Under the pieces are notes generated by a model. The model was not told where the DNA came from and did not search any database. It saw only the letters and a list, made by a program, of their open reading frames with translations. 64,000 bases of DNA from assembly GCF_016786215.1 (NCBI RefSeq), contig NZ_JADOBG010000001.1, forward strand, positions 1 to 64,000, given 5' to 3'. Position 1 is the first letter of the stretch, and each line of letters begins with the position of its first letter. The stretch is from Legionella bononiensis (GTDB lineage: Bacteria; Pseudomonadota; Gammaproteobacteria; Legionellales; Legionellaceae). This document shows, piece by piece, positions 17,852 to 27,253 of the stretch. The translations under genes were made by a program, and so were the position numbers.

Positions 17852-18703
17852 ATGCATACAAGGGTATTAATAGACAAGGGCGATGTTACCCCTGTATTTG
17901 GAATTGATGATCGAATCTTTTTGGGTGAGGGATTGTTTGAGACTATTAAAGTAGATAGTTCCAAGCCCTGTTTTGCCGCTTTGCATTGGCAAAGACTGTC
18001 TCATTCTGCTCGTCAGCTTGGTATTCCCTTTGATCTGTCATTGGATGACTGGTGTGAGCATCTCATTCAGCAAATTAGACGTGACAACTTGTACCATGGG
18101 GGAATCAAAGCCATTTTAAGCGGCGGTTCTGCTCCCAGAGGATTGGCAGAGCGCGGCCAGGTTAGTCAACTGATATTTCAGACGTTTAATTATCATATTC
18201 TTAATCATCCTATACGTTTGATCAGTACTTCTTGGTTAAGGGATGCAGCGAATCCAATATATCAGTTGAAAACGGTTAATTATTTGGAGGCCATATTGGC
18301 ACGACGCCAGGCGTTAACGCTGGGTGCGGATGATGCTTTATTTTTTAACCAACAGCATTTCGCCACTGAAACGACATGCGCGAACCTGTTTTTGATAAAG
18401 GACAATCAATTAATCACACCTCCTCAGGAACATGGTGTATTACCAGGCATTACCCGATCACGAATTTTTTCCCTGTGCCAGGAGCATAACATTTCCTGTA
18501 TTGAGAAGGGGGTAACAAAAGTCATGATTGAGGAAGCTGATGCCGTGTTTATTTCTAATTCCTTGCAGGGAATCAGGGCTGTACTAGCAGTTGATCAGGT
18601 GATTTTTGAGGTGGCTCACCCTTTGATAGAGCAATTAATCTCCTTGCTTTCTTTTGATGAACTTAATAATACAAAGAAACAAAACAGCTATGCCGGTGAG
18701 TAA
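17852..18703 (+). CDS. pabC: Aminodeoxychorismate lyase (class IV PLP enzyme)
   Basis: The 283-residue protein has the class IV aminotransferase fold. The PLP lysine is probably in QLKTVNYLEAILARRQA, followed by ADDALFFN, ETTCANLFLIK and GVLPGITRSRI. Length and motifs fit PabC, which releases pyruvate from aminodeoxychorismate to give p-aminobenzoate for folate. Branched-chain or D-amino-acid aminotransferases share these motifs, so the exact reaction is inferred. Its last 69 bases overlap the convergent TVP38 gene. Confidence 0.8.
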   Translation: MHTRVLIDKGDVTPVFGIDDRIFLGEGLFETIKVDSSKPCFAALHWQRLSHSARQLGIPFDLSLDDWCEHLIQQIRRDNLYHGGIKAILSGGSAPRGLAERGQVSQLIFQTFNYHILNHPIRLISTSWLRDAANPIYQLKTVNYLEAILARRQALTLGADDALFFNQQHFATETTCANLFLIKDNQLITPPQEHGVLPGITRSRIFSLCQEHNISCIEKGVTKVMIEEADAVFISNSLQGIRAVLAVDQVIFEVAHPLIEQLISLLSFDELNNTKKQNSYAGE

Positions 18704-19291
18704 AATACCCCCATTTCTATAAAAATGGTTGGGCTGGGCAAGAGCATCCATTCCTGCATATCCAAAATAGGTATAAATGATTTCTGCCGGTATTAGAAAA
18801 ACAAAGGTTGTAATGAGATAAAGACGAAATTTAATTCCAGTTATACCCATACCGTAGTTAACCAGGTTAAAAGGGACTATAGGAACTAATCGTAAGAAAG
18901 CGACAAATATCCAGCCTTTTTCATCTACTCCGGTTATTAATTTATCCAGTTTTGCTCCGCGTTTTTTTGAAAACCAGTCATAAGTCAGATGTCTCGTAAT
19001 TAAAAATGCCAAGGCCGCGCCACTGGTTGCTCCCAATAAATTTAATATCAGGCCAAATAATGGCCCAAATATAGCACCGCCAGCTAATGTTAATACCATG
19101 GTAGGTAATAACATTAAGGTTGCAAGACAGTAGATCAGGATAAAGAGTACAGGCGCAAGCCATCCGAGATCATCAATCCATTCAATGATTTCAAGAGAGT
19201 GCTGTTGAAATGCAATGGCACAAATAATAAAAGAGGCCAAGGCCAAAATGAAGCAACCGGTTTTAACAGGATGGATTTTTTTGTAATTCAT
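18635..19291 (-). CDS. TVP38/TMEM64 family membrane protein
   Basis: The 218-residue inner-membrane protein starts at ATG 19291 (GAGGG upstream). It contains the VTT/SNARE-associated domain with GGAIFGPLFGLILNLLGATSGAALAFLITRHL and FLRLVPIVPFNLVNYGMG, the signature of the DedA/TVP38 group. Five or six membrane segments are visible, followed by a basic tail. Relatives are linked to lipid scrambling or membrane homeostasis; function here is not proven. The 3' end overlaps pabC tail-to-tail. Confidence 0.87.
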   Translation of the reverse strand: MNYKKIHPVKTGCFILALASFIICAIAFQQHSLEIIEWIDDLGWLAPVLFILIYCLATLMLLPTMVLTLAGGAIFGPLFGLILNLLGATSGAALAFLITRHLTYDWFSKKRGAKLDKLITGVDEKGWIFVAFLRLVPIVPFNLVNYGMGITGIKFRLYLITTFVFLIPAEIIYTYFGYAGMDALAQPNHFYRNGGILLTGIAVLFLCIIKFIKRKQGD

Positions 19292-19456
19292 ATCCCTCAC
19301 TTTATTACAGGTCTGAGATAGTCGCAAGTAATCTGGTTGATAATTCCAATTTAAGCCTTGCTCCGTTCCCGGTTAATAGCTATTTAAATTGGTTTCAATC
19401 TTGTACTATAGGATTTGATTGTTTTAACCAAAGTAAATTTTTAGAGATTTGATACT

Positions 19457-21643
19457 ATGGAACGTTTGAGCTGGAAAGAAAAGCAACTTCAAAGAGCAAG
19501 ACGCTGGATTAAGGCCTTACTGGTGACCTGGTTTCGGGTAGAGGTGAAGGGGCATTATCAACCTGCGGTTAATTCAGTGATTATCGCAAACAGAACTTCT
19601 GTGATTGATGTACTATTGCTGTCTGTGTTTTTACCTGAACGATTGACTATCGCATTACATCCCTTAATGTTCAAAAAATTCTGGGTAAAGTTAGTATTGC
19701 TCTTCGCTGAGGTCATTGTTATTGATCCAGGCAGCGCCAGAGCGACCAGGGTATTGATTAAGGCAATTCGTTCCGGAAAACGCTGCGTTATTTTTCCACA
19801 GGGATTAATAGGTCAGCAAGAAGAAAGCCTCAAGGTTTATGATGGACCTGGAGTTGTTTTGCAGAAAGCTGGTGCTGAGGTCATACCTATTCGTATAGAA
19901 GGCGCTGAGCATAGCCTATTCTCGATCAGCAAAAGCAAACACAGCATTCGCATCGCACCCAAAATTACTCTCCATATAATGCCTTCCCAGTTATTCATCC
20001 AACCAGACCATTTACCAGTAAACCGACAGGCAGTCAGTATGCGTTTATTTCGATTGATTGGTGATTTGGCATTTGCGAACAGTTTTCAGCCGCAAACGCT
20101 ATTTTCTGCATTGATTGAAGGGGTTGCTGTAGGCGTTAAAAATAAGGCTAAAATTGAAGACAGCAACCGGACGCCTTTGACTTACCGACAATTTCTCGCC
20201 CGCTGTTTTATTTTAGGAAAGCAAATCAAAAAACAGACGGTGGCAGGAGAACATGTTGGGGTCATGATGCCTACCACTATTGCGGGTATGGTCACTTTTT
20301 TTGCTTTACAGGCATACAGGCGTATCCCTGCCATGTTGAATTTCAGTATGGGATTTTATAATTTGTTGTCCGCGTGTAACACTGCTGGAATCAAGTCGAT
20401 TTATACTTCTCAGCAATTTATTGCGACCGCCAAACTGGAACCCTTAATTGATGAATTACAGGCAGCAGGTCTCACAATTCGCTATCTGGAAGACTTCAAA
20501 TCATCCATAAACCTGGCTAATAAAATTTCTGGCTTGGTAAAAGGTATGTTTCCTGCCCTGGTTTATAAACTCCTGGGCGAGACTATTTTACCTGATCAGA
20601 CTGGTGTTGTTTTGTTTACATCGGGTTCAGAAGGGGTGCCCAAAGGAGTGGCCTTGAGCCATGCTAATATTCTAGCTAACTGTTGCCAAATGAAGTCACG
20701 GGTTGATTTTACTTCACGAGATGTCTTTTTTAATGCCTTGCCAATTTTTCATTGTTTTGGATTAACTGCTGGGAGCATTATTCCATTAATTACCGGGATT
20801 CAATGTTTTTTCTATCCTTCACCCTTGCATTATAAAGTGATTCCAGGTTTGGTGTATGAAACCGGAGCAACCATAATGTTTGGTACTGATACCTTTTTAA
20901 CCGGTTATGCGCGTGCAGCTGACCGACATGATTTTAGCAGTGTTCGTTATATTTTCGCTGGCGCAGAGAAAGTGAAACCAGAAACTTTAAGATATTGGTC
21001 AGAAACCTTCGGGGTAAAAATCTATGAGGGATATGGTGCTACAGAAGCATCTCCGGTTATTTCTCTTAATTGTCCTTTGGCATCAAGTCCGGGAAGTGTA
21101 GGGATGATTTTGCCATTTATGGAGAGCCGTTTAGTACCTGTAGATGGAATTGCTGTGGGCGGACGTCTGCAGCTACGTGGTCCTAATATTATGCGAGGTT
21201 ATATGAATGCGGATAAGCCAGGAGCAATAATTCCACCATTTGATGGCTGGCATGATACAGGCGATATCGTCACGATGAATGAAGATAGTTTTATTACCAT
21301 TTCCGGTCGTGCGAAACGTTTTGCCAAAATTGCCGGGGAGATGGTTTCCCTGACTGCTGTTGAAGGCATAGCCGCTTCTATATGGCCAGAATTATTGCAT
21401 GCGGCGGTCACCAGAAAATGCCCAAGAAAAGGTGAGCAGATCTTGTTATTCAGCGAAGCGGCACATGCTGATAAGATGAGTTTTATTAAAAAAATTCATG
21501 AACAGGGTCAATCAGAGCTGCTTGTACCCCACACGATATATCCTGGCAGTAAAATTCCGATTTTGCCGTCGGGTAAAATTGATTATATTTCTTTGGAACA
21601 CAGTATTCAGGAAGAACAACGGCATTCAGAGGAAGTGATATAA
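19457..21643 (+). CDS. aas: Aas-like acyltransferase / acyl-ACP synthetase fusion with altered PlsC motif
   Basis: The 728-residue protein has the Aas layout: a PlsC-like domain (residues 30-210) and an AMP-forming ligase (residues 220-725). The ligase is intact, with LFTSGSEGVPKGV, GYGATEASPV, DTGDIV and a C-terminal LPSGKID. In the PlsC part the catalytic HX4D His is Arg (NRTSVID, where Aas has NHVSFID) and FPEG reads FPQG. Lysophospholipid acylation is therefore doubtful, while fatty-acid activation may remain. No membrane transporter domain (LplT) is present. It is directly followed by a DUF1499 gene. Confidence 0.85.
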   Translation: MERLSWKEKQLQRARRWIKALLVTWFRVEVKGHYQPAVNSVIIANRTSVIDVLLLSVFLPERLTIALHPLMFKKFWVKLVLLFAEVIVIDPGSARATRVLIKAIRSGKRCVIFPQGLIGQQEESLKVYDGPGVVLQKAGAEVIPIRIEGAEHSLFSISKSKHSIRIAPKITLHIMPSQLFIQPDHLPVNRQAVSMRLFRLIGDLAFANSFQPQTLFSALIEGVAVGVKNKAKIEDSNRTPLTYRQFLARCFILGKQIKKQTVAGEHVGVMMPTTIAGMVTFFALQAYRRIPAMLNFSMGFYNLLSACNTAGIKSIYTSQQFIATAKLEPLIDELQAAGLTIRYLEDFKSSINLANKISGLVKGMFPALVYKLLGETILPDQTGVVLFTSGSEGVPKGVALSHANILANCCQMKSRVDFTSRDVFFNALPIFHCFGLTAGSIIPLITGIQCFFYPSPLHYKVIPGLVYETGATIMFGTDTFLTGYARAADRHDFSSVRYIFAGAEKVKPETLRYWSETFGVKIYEGYGATEASPVISLNCPLASSPGSVGMILPFMESRLVPVDGIAVGGRLQLRGPNIMRGYMNADKPGAIIPPFDGWHDTGDIVTMNEDSFITISGRAKRFAKIAGEMVSLTAVEGIAASIWPELLHAAVTRKCPRKGEQILLFSEAAHADKMSFIKKIHEQGQSELLVPHTIYPGSKIPILPSGKIDYISLEHSIQEEQRHSEEVI

Positions 21644-22063
21644 ATGAAAATAATGTTAATCATCGTTCTGTTAATTGGGTGTGTGGTGGGGGTGATGTAC
21701 CTATTTCCGCAAATTAATTTCCGGGAAATGCCTAAAGGGTTAATCGATGGACAATTACCCGAAGAAAAGCCTAATTGGGTAAGCAGTTTGGTTGCCGCAG
21801 ATAACGCTCATTACATTCCTCCGCTGAAAGTAGGTACCTTAGTTCAATTAGCTGAATGCATTAAAAGTAAAGTTCCTGAAGTCACTATGACACAACTGAA
21901 TGAATCCAATCTTATTGGGTATCGACAAAGCAGGGTGTTTCATTTTGTTGACTGGTTAATTATTCGTTCAGATGGAACTGTAGTTTCCAGTGCTACTATG
22001 GGACATTCTGATTTTGGTAAGAACAGAGAGCTTATTGAGCGCATTAGAACATTATGCAGTTGA
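21644..22063 (+). CDS. DUF1499 family protein
   Basis: The 139-residue protein begins directly after the aas stop codon and has an N-terminal membrane anchor or signal (residues 2-20). The segment VFHFVDWLIIRSDGTVVSSATMGHSDFGKNRELIERI is typical of DUF1499, a family of unknown function. Coupling to the Aas-like gene suggests a role at the envelope, which is inference. Confidence 0.8.
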   Translation: MKIMLIIVLLIGCVVGVMYLFPQINFREMPKGLIDGQLPEEKPNWVSSLVAADNAHYIPPLKVGTLVQLAECIKSKVPEVTMTQLNESNLIGYRQSRVFHFVDWLIIRSDGTVVSSATMGHSDFGKNRELIERIRTLCS

Positions 22064-22080
22064 GTATTCATTAAACGTAG

Positions 22081-22102
22081 GTCGGGCAACAAATTGCCCG
22101 AC
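22081..22102 (+). terminator. Hairpin after the aas-DUF1499 unit
   Basis: A perfect 9-bp inverted repeat (GTCGGGCAA / TTGCCCGAC) with a four-base loop starts 18 bases after the stop codon. No long T run follows, so termination strength is uncertain. Confidence 0.6.
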
Positions 22103-22296
22103 TAATAACGCGTGCTTGAGCCTGTAATTCATTAGATAGCCTCATACATAAAAACTCAAATTGTTTTGTCAATTAAACGAATAAGTATCATTGTTCTTCT
22201 TGCATACCTACTCCTTTAATCGATCTGGAATTCCATAAAAAATGGACTATTATTAGATCGTCTGGTAATTTGTTGAACAATTATAAGGAGATTATT

Positions 22297-22752
22297 ATGA
22301 ACCTCATGCAATATGAACCTTGGAATATGTTGCGACATATCAAAGATGATGTGGATACCTTATTTCAAAATAATTTATTGAGCGGTGGTAAAAATCTGTC
22401 CTCATTTTTAAAAAATGACCTATGGCCTGAAGTGGATATTGAAGAAAAGGAACATTGTTATATTGTAAAAGCCAATTTGCCCGGTATGGAAGCTAAGGAT
22501 TTAAATGTACATTTTGGTAACGGCTTATTAACTTTATCTGGCGAATTAAGTTCAGAGCATAATGAAAAAGGGAAGAATTTTATTTGTAGTGAACGCACCA
22601 GTGGTTCATTTTCTCGTCAATTTAGCCTCGAAAGCGTTTCTGATGACGCTAAAATTGATGCTAAATTTAAAAATGGAGTATTGAGTGTAGAAATTCCAAA
22701 GAATACATCCAAAGGACATAAAAATAGAAAGATCGAAGTTAAATCAGAGTAA
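22297..22752 (+). CDS. Hsp20/alpha-crystallin small heat shock protein
   Basis: The 151-residue chaperone starts at ATG 22297, with AAGGAG seven bases upstream. The alpha-crystallin domain spans about residues 40-140 (PEVDIEEKEHCYIVKANLPGM, LLTLSGELSSE, FSRQFSLES, AKFKNGVLSVEIPK). It binds unfolding proteins and hands them to ATP-dependent chaperones. No clear heat-shock sigma-factor promoter was found upstream. Confidence 0.92.
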   Translation: MNLMQYEPWNMLRHIKDDVDTLFQNNLLSGGKNLSSFLKNDLWPEVDIEEKEHCYIVKANLPGMEAKDLNVHFGNGLLTLSGELSSEHNEKGKNFICSERTSGSFSRQFSLESVSDDAKIDAKFKNGVLSVEIPKNTSKGHKNRKIEVKSE

Positions 22753-22789
22753 GCAATTGATGAGTTAGGCGTGATCTTTGATGTTGTGA

Positions 22790-22830
22790 TCTCTTAATGG
22801 GAATAGAATTAGATTCTATCCCATTGAGAT
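22790..22830. terminator. Terminator-like hairpin between hsp20 and phaC
   Basis: AATGGGAATAGAA pairs with TTCTATCCCATT apart from one bulged A, and outer ATCTC/GAGAT bases extend the stem. It sits between convergent genes and could end both transcripts. Confidence 0.6.
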
Positions 22831-22885
22831 TATTCGAGATTAAGTACTGCTTGTGAATCTTCATTGCAAATCAGTATTATCCCAA

Positions 22886-24628
22886 TTATTTTTTAAATAC
22901 ATAACTTCCCGGGGCATCCATTATTGGCGGCAAAGGCAGTTGATCCCATACTGGCGCTGTTATGGATTTACCCGAATGAGATTTTAACCATTTAAGCCAC
23001 TCTTCCCACCAGGAGCCGGGATGTTCGACGGAATGTTCCAGCCATTCATCAGCACTGGCAGGGCAATTGGTGTTGGTGCGATAACCGTATTTTTTTGCTG
23101 CCGGGGAGTTAATAATTCCCGCTATGTGCCCTGAGCCACCCAATACAAAACGTTTAGGTCCGTTCATGAGTTGAAAGCCAGTATAAGTGGTTTTCCAGGG
23201 GGCTATATGATCCTTTTGTGTAGAAAGAAAAAATGTGGGTATATCAATTGTTCTTACATCTATAGGTGTATTATTGAGGCGTATTTTGCCTGGTTTTACC
23301 AAATCGTTATGCAAATACATCCAGCGTAAATATTGCGAGTGCATTGTGGCTGGCATATTGGTTGAATCTGCATTCCAAAACAGGATGTCAAAAGGAACTG
23401 GATTTTTTCCATGCAGATAATTTTTAATGAAAAATGACCAAATTAAATCGTTTGCTCGCAGTGAGTTGAAACTGGACGCCATAAATTTACCATCAAGATA
23501 CCCTTTGGCATCCATCTCAGCTTCCAGTTTTTTAATCTGTTGTTCATCGATAAAAACGGATATATCACCCGGATCACTAAAATCAATCATTGCAGCGAGG
23601 AAAGTTGCACTGCGAATCGAGTCATCTTGATGTCTTTTATTATAAGCCAATAAAGTCGCCAGAAGAGTACCTCCGATGCAAAATCCCAATGTATTCACTT
23701 CTTTGACGTTTAATTGCTTCTGGATGGTTGCAATGGCAGTCATTGGTCCTTCTTTTAAATAATCATATAAACTTTTTTTGGCAAATCGTTCATCAGGGTT
23801 TACCCAGGAAATAATAAATACAGTAATTCCCTGAGAAACCAGCCATTTAACTAATGAATTATGTGGACTTAAATCCAAAATATAATATTTATTAATCCAT
23901 GGTGGAATCATGAGCAGAGGTATTTGTTTTACCTTGGCTGTTTGTGGAGTGTATTGAATCAATTCCATCATTGCATTGCGAAAGACAACCTTTCCGGGAG
24001 TAGTCGCAATATTGACTCCGAGTTTAAATGCTTCGGTATCGGTCATCTTGATGTTTAATCGTGATGAATTGACTTCCAAATCATTGAGCAGATTATGCAG
24101 ACCATGCAACAGATTTTTTCCTCTACTTTGTATGGTTTCTGCAATGAGCTGCGGATTGGTATGGATAAAATTGGCAGGAGAGAGGGCATCTATATAATGC
24201 TTGGCAAAAAAACGAACGCGTTTTGCCAAATTTTTATCTCCATATTCCATTTTTTCCAACAAGGAATTCATGTGTTCATTGGCGAGAAGATATTGCTGAC
24301 TCAACAGATTAAAAAAAGGATTATTGAGCCAATCCTCTCCATTGAATCGATGATCTTCAATGGGCATGGTTTTCCCTTGCAGCCAATGATTCAATTGATT
24401 CTGAGCTAAATTGACAGCATCTTGCCAATAATTCAATTGCATTTGCCAAACTTTTTCTGGATTATTTAATAGGACGGTAATTAAATTCTGGAAATTTTCC
24501 GTTAAATCAATAAATTGACTTAATAAGGCAGGAAGTTGGTTTGGCATTTCTTTTAATTCAGCAATAATTTGCAGGCTTTTTTCTGCAACAGATTGCATCA
24601 GATCACTGATTTCCTTGTCGTGAGTCAT
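22886..24628 (-). CDS. phaC: Class I poly(3-hydroxyalkanoate) synthase
   Basis: The 580-residue enzyme polymerises hydroxyacyl-CoA into storage polyester. The nucleophile is Cys317 in the lipase-box variant GFCIGG. The late segments FFLSTQKDHIAPW and GGSGHIAGIINSP supply the Asp and His of the triad. Length fits class I, which works without PhaE or PhaR. Legionella builds PHB granules in its transmissive phase. No phaA/phaB gene lies beside it. Confidence 0.94.
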   Translation of the reverse strand: MTHDKEISDLMQSVAEKSLQIIAELKEMPNQLPALLSQFIDLTENFQNLITVLLNNPEKVWQMQLNYWQDAVNLAQNQLNHWLQGKTMPIEDHRFNGEDWLNNPFFNLLSQQYLLANEHMNSLLEKMEYGDKNLAKRVRFFAKHYIDALSPANFIHTNPQLIAETIQSRGKNLLHGLHNLLNDLEVNSSRLNIKMTDTEAFKLGVNIATTPGKVVFRNAMMELIQYTPQTAKVKQIPLLMIPPWINKYYILDLSPHNSLVKWLVSQGITVFIISWVNPDERFAKKSLYDYLKEGPMTAIATIQKQLNVKEVNTLGFCIGGTLLATLLAYNKRHQDDSIRSATFLAAMIDFSDPGDISVFIDEQQIKKLEAEMDAKGYLDGKFMASSFNSLRANDLIWSFFIKNYLHGKNPVPFDILFWNADSTNMPATMHSQYLRWMYLHNDLVKPGKIRLNNTPIDVRTIDIPTFFLSTQKDHIAPWKTTYTGFQLMNGPKRFVLGGSGHIAGIINSPAAKKYGYRTNTNCPASADEWLEHSVEHPGSWWEEWLKWLKSHSGKSITAPVWDQLPLPPIMDAPGSYVFKK

Positions 24629-24760
24629 CCTGTCTCCTGAAGACCAATAATTGTATTCTTTATTCTTATTCCTTTAGGTGAGATTAGCAAGAGTAAAAAT
24701 TGGTTATTAGTTGAATTTTATGCCAAACTTTTTAGTATCATCCCAACGAGATGCATCATC

Positions 24761-25654
24761 ATGAAGAAAATCATTGTTTCTGTCTTGGTCGTTATCGGTA
24801 TTTATTCGGTATTATTATTCGGATATAAATTCTTGTTTTCTCGAGCAGGAACAACCATGTATGCGGGGGCTCCAGCTGTTTATAAAACGATGGATAATGC
24901 GGTTCCCGGTTCTGCCGCAATGAGTACAGAAAAACCTGCACAGGTTCAATCAGAACAGGTGATGAGGCGAATGATTATTCGAAATGCGCAATTGTCTTTG
25001 CAAGTGAATGATATTCCAAAAGCCCTGGATGAAATAACCCAAATTGCGGACCATTCGGGAGGTTATGTAGTTAATTCTGAATTGAATCAAAATGTTTCTT
25101 ATGGCGGTGGGGAATATGCAAAAATCAGCATCCGTGTACCTGCTAATGGTTTAAATAGCGTGCTAAGCAGTTTAAAAGTTCTGGCTATCAAGGTCGTACA
25201 GGAAACTGTAACTGGTGAGGATATTACGCAACAATATGTTAATCTTGAAAGTGAATTAAATAATTTAAAAACAACCAAGGCGCAACTCGCCAAAATCATG
25301 CAAGGCGCGACGAAAACAGAAGACGTACTGTTGGTTTTTCAACAACTAAGTGAAACACAACGGAAAATAGACCTTACTGAGGGGCAAATCAAATATTATA
25401 AAGAATCAGTAGCCTATTCTTTAATTACAATAGATTTAAGTATGAATCCCGAGATTCAGATAACTCAAGATTCAAAGTGGCAAATTACTGAAGTGATTTC
25501 CGAATCCTATCAAGAGTTAATCAAAACTTTGCGGCAATTTACTTATGGAATGATAGAGTTTTTCATATTTTTCGTTCCGTTGATGTTGCTTTGGGCTGTG
25601 ATTGTATTAATTTTGTTTTTGATAGGAAGAGCCTTATACAAGAAGTTTAGATAA
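24761..25654 (+). CDS. DUF4349 membrane-anchored protein
   Basis: The 297-residue protein has a membrane segment at residues 5-25, a periplasmic part with the DUF4349 pattern (RNAQLSLQVNDI, GGYVVNSE, ISIRVPA, ETVTGEDITQQYVNLESEL), a coiled coil around residues 160-205 and a second membrane segment near the C terminus (about 262-290). The family is of unknown function. It is divergent from phaC and 85 bases ahead of the lipase gene. Confidence 0.82.
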   Translation: MKKIIVSVLVVIGIYSVLLFGYKFLFSRAGTTMYAGAPAVYKTMDNAVPGSAAMSTEKPAQVQSEQVMRRMIIRNAQLSLQVNDIPKALDEITQIADHSGGYVVNSELNQNVSYGGGEYAKISIRVPANGLNSVLSSLKVLAIKVVQETVTGEDITQQYVNLESELNNLKTTKAQLAKIMQGATKTEDVLLVFQQLSETQRKIDLTEGQIKYYKESVAYSLITIDLSMNPEIQITQDSKWQITEVISESYQELIKTLRQFTYGMIEFFIFFVPLMLLWAVIVLILFLIGRALYKKFR

Positions 25655-25739
25655 ATGGTACTATAATCCGTTTACGATATCTCACGCAGTTGAAATGCGA
25701 ATGAGGAGGTATTGTATTATTCAAATACAGACAGGGAGT

Positions 25740-26513
25740 ATGATGGTTAAAGTCATTCGCAATGAGCACTTAATAAGTCAATTCATTCTTATGTTATTCA
25801 TCGGAATAGGTATTCTCCTGCCCGCTTACGCGTACTCCGCCAATGAGAACAATCAGGTGGGGGTTAAAGCTCCTGAAGTGAGCAATAAACAACAAAACGA
25901 ACGTGAATTGGTTGTATTAATTCATGGCTTAATGCGTACATCCATGAGTATGAGTTTATTAAAATCGTTTCTGGAAAATCAGGGGTATACTGTATATTCA
26001 TACAGTTATCCATCAGCAAAATACACTATTCACGAACACAGTATTCATTTAAATCAATACATCGATCACGTATTAGCACAGAATCCCGGGGTTAAAATTC
26101 ATTTTATTACCCATAGCCTTGGAGGGATTATTGTTAGGGAAGCCATAGCCAAACTGTCGAAAGATCAGTTAAAGAACATTGGGTATTTGATCATGATGGC
26201 CCCGCCAAACCAAGGCTCCTTTTTAGCAAAATTATCTACAAAAATGTTTCCGATATTTACGTCTCCCATTAAGCCTTTGGCAGAACTGAGTTCCGATGAA
26301 TCCTCGTATGTACATCATGTGCCTGTACCCAAAATTAAAATGGGGATAATCGCGGGGCGATTTGATGCAAAAGTGCCGCCTTCATCTGCTGATTTGGATG
26401 GAAAAGCAGATCTCGTCGTTATCAATTCTACTCATACCTTTATCATGAATAATTTTAAGACGCAGAAATTAATACTGAATTTTTTGGAAAAAGGTACTTT
26501 CGATGATGAGTGA
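25740..26513 (+). CDS. Exported alpha/beta-hydrolase (lipase-like)
   Basis: The product (about 257 residues) starts at ATG 25740 or 25743, both behind AGGGAGT. A signal peptide or anchor covers about residues 12-35 (ending AYAYSA). The hydrolase core shows the oxyanion strand VVLIHGLMRTS, the nucleophile elbow THSLGG and a late His in NSTHTFIMNN, as in the triacylglycerol lipase/GPI-deacylase group. It probably cleaves a lipid ester in the envelope or outside; the substrate is unknown. Confidence 0.82.
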   Translation: MMVKVIRNEHLISQFILMLFIGIGILLPAYAYSANENNQVGVKAPEVSNKQQNERELVVLIHGLMRTSMSMSLLKSFLENQGYTVYSYSYPSAKYTIHEHSIHLNQYIDHVLAQNPGVKIHFITHSLGGIIVREAIAKLSKDQLKNIGYLIMMAPPNQGSFLAKLSTKMFPIFTSPIKPLAELSSDESSYVHHVPVPKIKMGIIAGRFDAKVPPSSADLDGKADLVVINSTHTFIMNNFKTQKLILNFLEKGTFDDE

Positions 26514-26662
26514 GGCTACCAAAAGGCAGCATTCTATTATGGTTTTACTGTATTGATATCCGACGAACAGTGCCCCTATTGATACTCAATAAATATCCAT
26601 TAATGGGTCAAAAAAGGTATTTTGATTGGATATTTTCCTTATAATAAGGTACTATTCGCCTT

Positions 26663-26692
26663 TTGTCATATATAGAACCAATTTAGTACTAT
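26663..26692 (+). promoter_or_regulatory. Candidate suf operon promoter
   Basis: TTGTCA and TACTAT are spaced by 18 bases, a fair sigma-70 match, 100 bases before the regulator gene. A/T-rich sequence with CTATA/TATAG arms follows at 26690-26706 and could be an operator, but no classic IscR/SufR box is evident. Confidence 0.4.
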
Positions 26693-26791
26693 ATTTATAC
26701 TATAGGATCTCAAAGCAGAATTGAATCCACAACCAGGGTTTATCCTGAATTAAGACCTTTTCGGTACTAGATAATTCGGTTTGGGGGTGTT

Positions 26792-27253
26792 ATGCTGCGC
26801 CTTAGCAAATTGGCTGATTATGGAACAGTGGTGATGGTATATCTTGCCAAGCATGCACAGGAACTGTGTAATGCTCGTGATATCGCCTTACATACCCATT
26901 TAGCTGTACCAACGGTCAGTAAAATATTAAAACGTTTAACCAGTGCAGGGCTGTTAACTTCGGTGCGTGGAGTAACCGGGGGATACAGGCTGCAAAGACC
27001 GGCTACTGAAATATCAGTGTCACAAATTATTTATGCGTTGGAAGAACATCGTGGATTTACCGAGTGCAGTTTGCAACCCAATGATTGTTCTTTGCAGGGA
27101 GTATGTACCGTTCAGGGTAATTGGCGCTTAATAAGCCGTGCGATAGAAACTGCGCTGGATAGTGTCAGTTTGGAAGCATTGGCAAAACCAACTCTTCATA
27201 CACAGGATGTTGATCGAGTTCGGCAATTAGCAAGTGGAGTAAATCGTGGCTAA
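26792..27253 (+). CDS. sufR: Rrf2-family regulator of the suf operon
   Basis: The 153-residue protein has the Rrf2/IscR winged helix ([36 protein letters not shown]) and three cysteines at residues 92, 99 and 105 that can hold an Fe-S cluster. It belongs to the SUF-linked Rrf2 regulators found as first gene of such operons. Repression relieved on cluster loss is the expected mode. sufB starts eight bases before its stop codon. The symbol is by position and family, since the unrelated cyanobacterial repressor is also called SufR. Confidence 0.88.
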   Translation: MLRLSKLADYGTVVMVYLAKHAQELCNARDIALHTHLAVPTVSKILKRLTSAGLLTSVRGVTGGYRLQRPATEISVSQIIYALEEHRGFTECSLQPNDCSLQGVCTVQGNWRLISRAIETALDSVSLEALAKPTLHTQDVDRVRQLASGVNRG

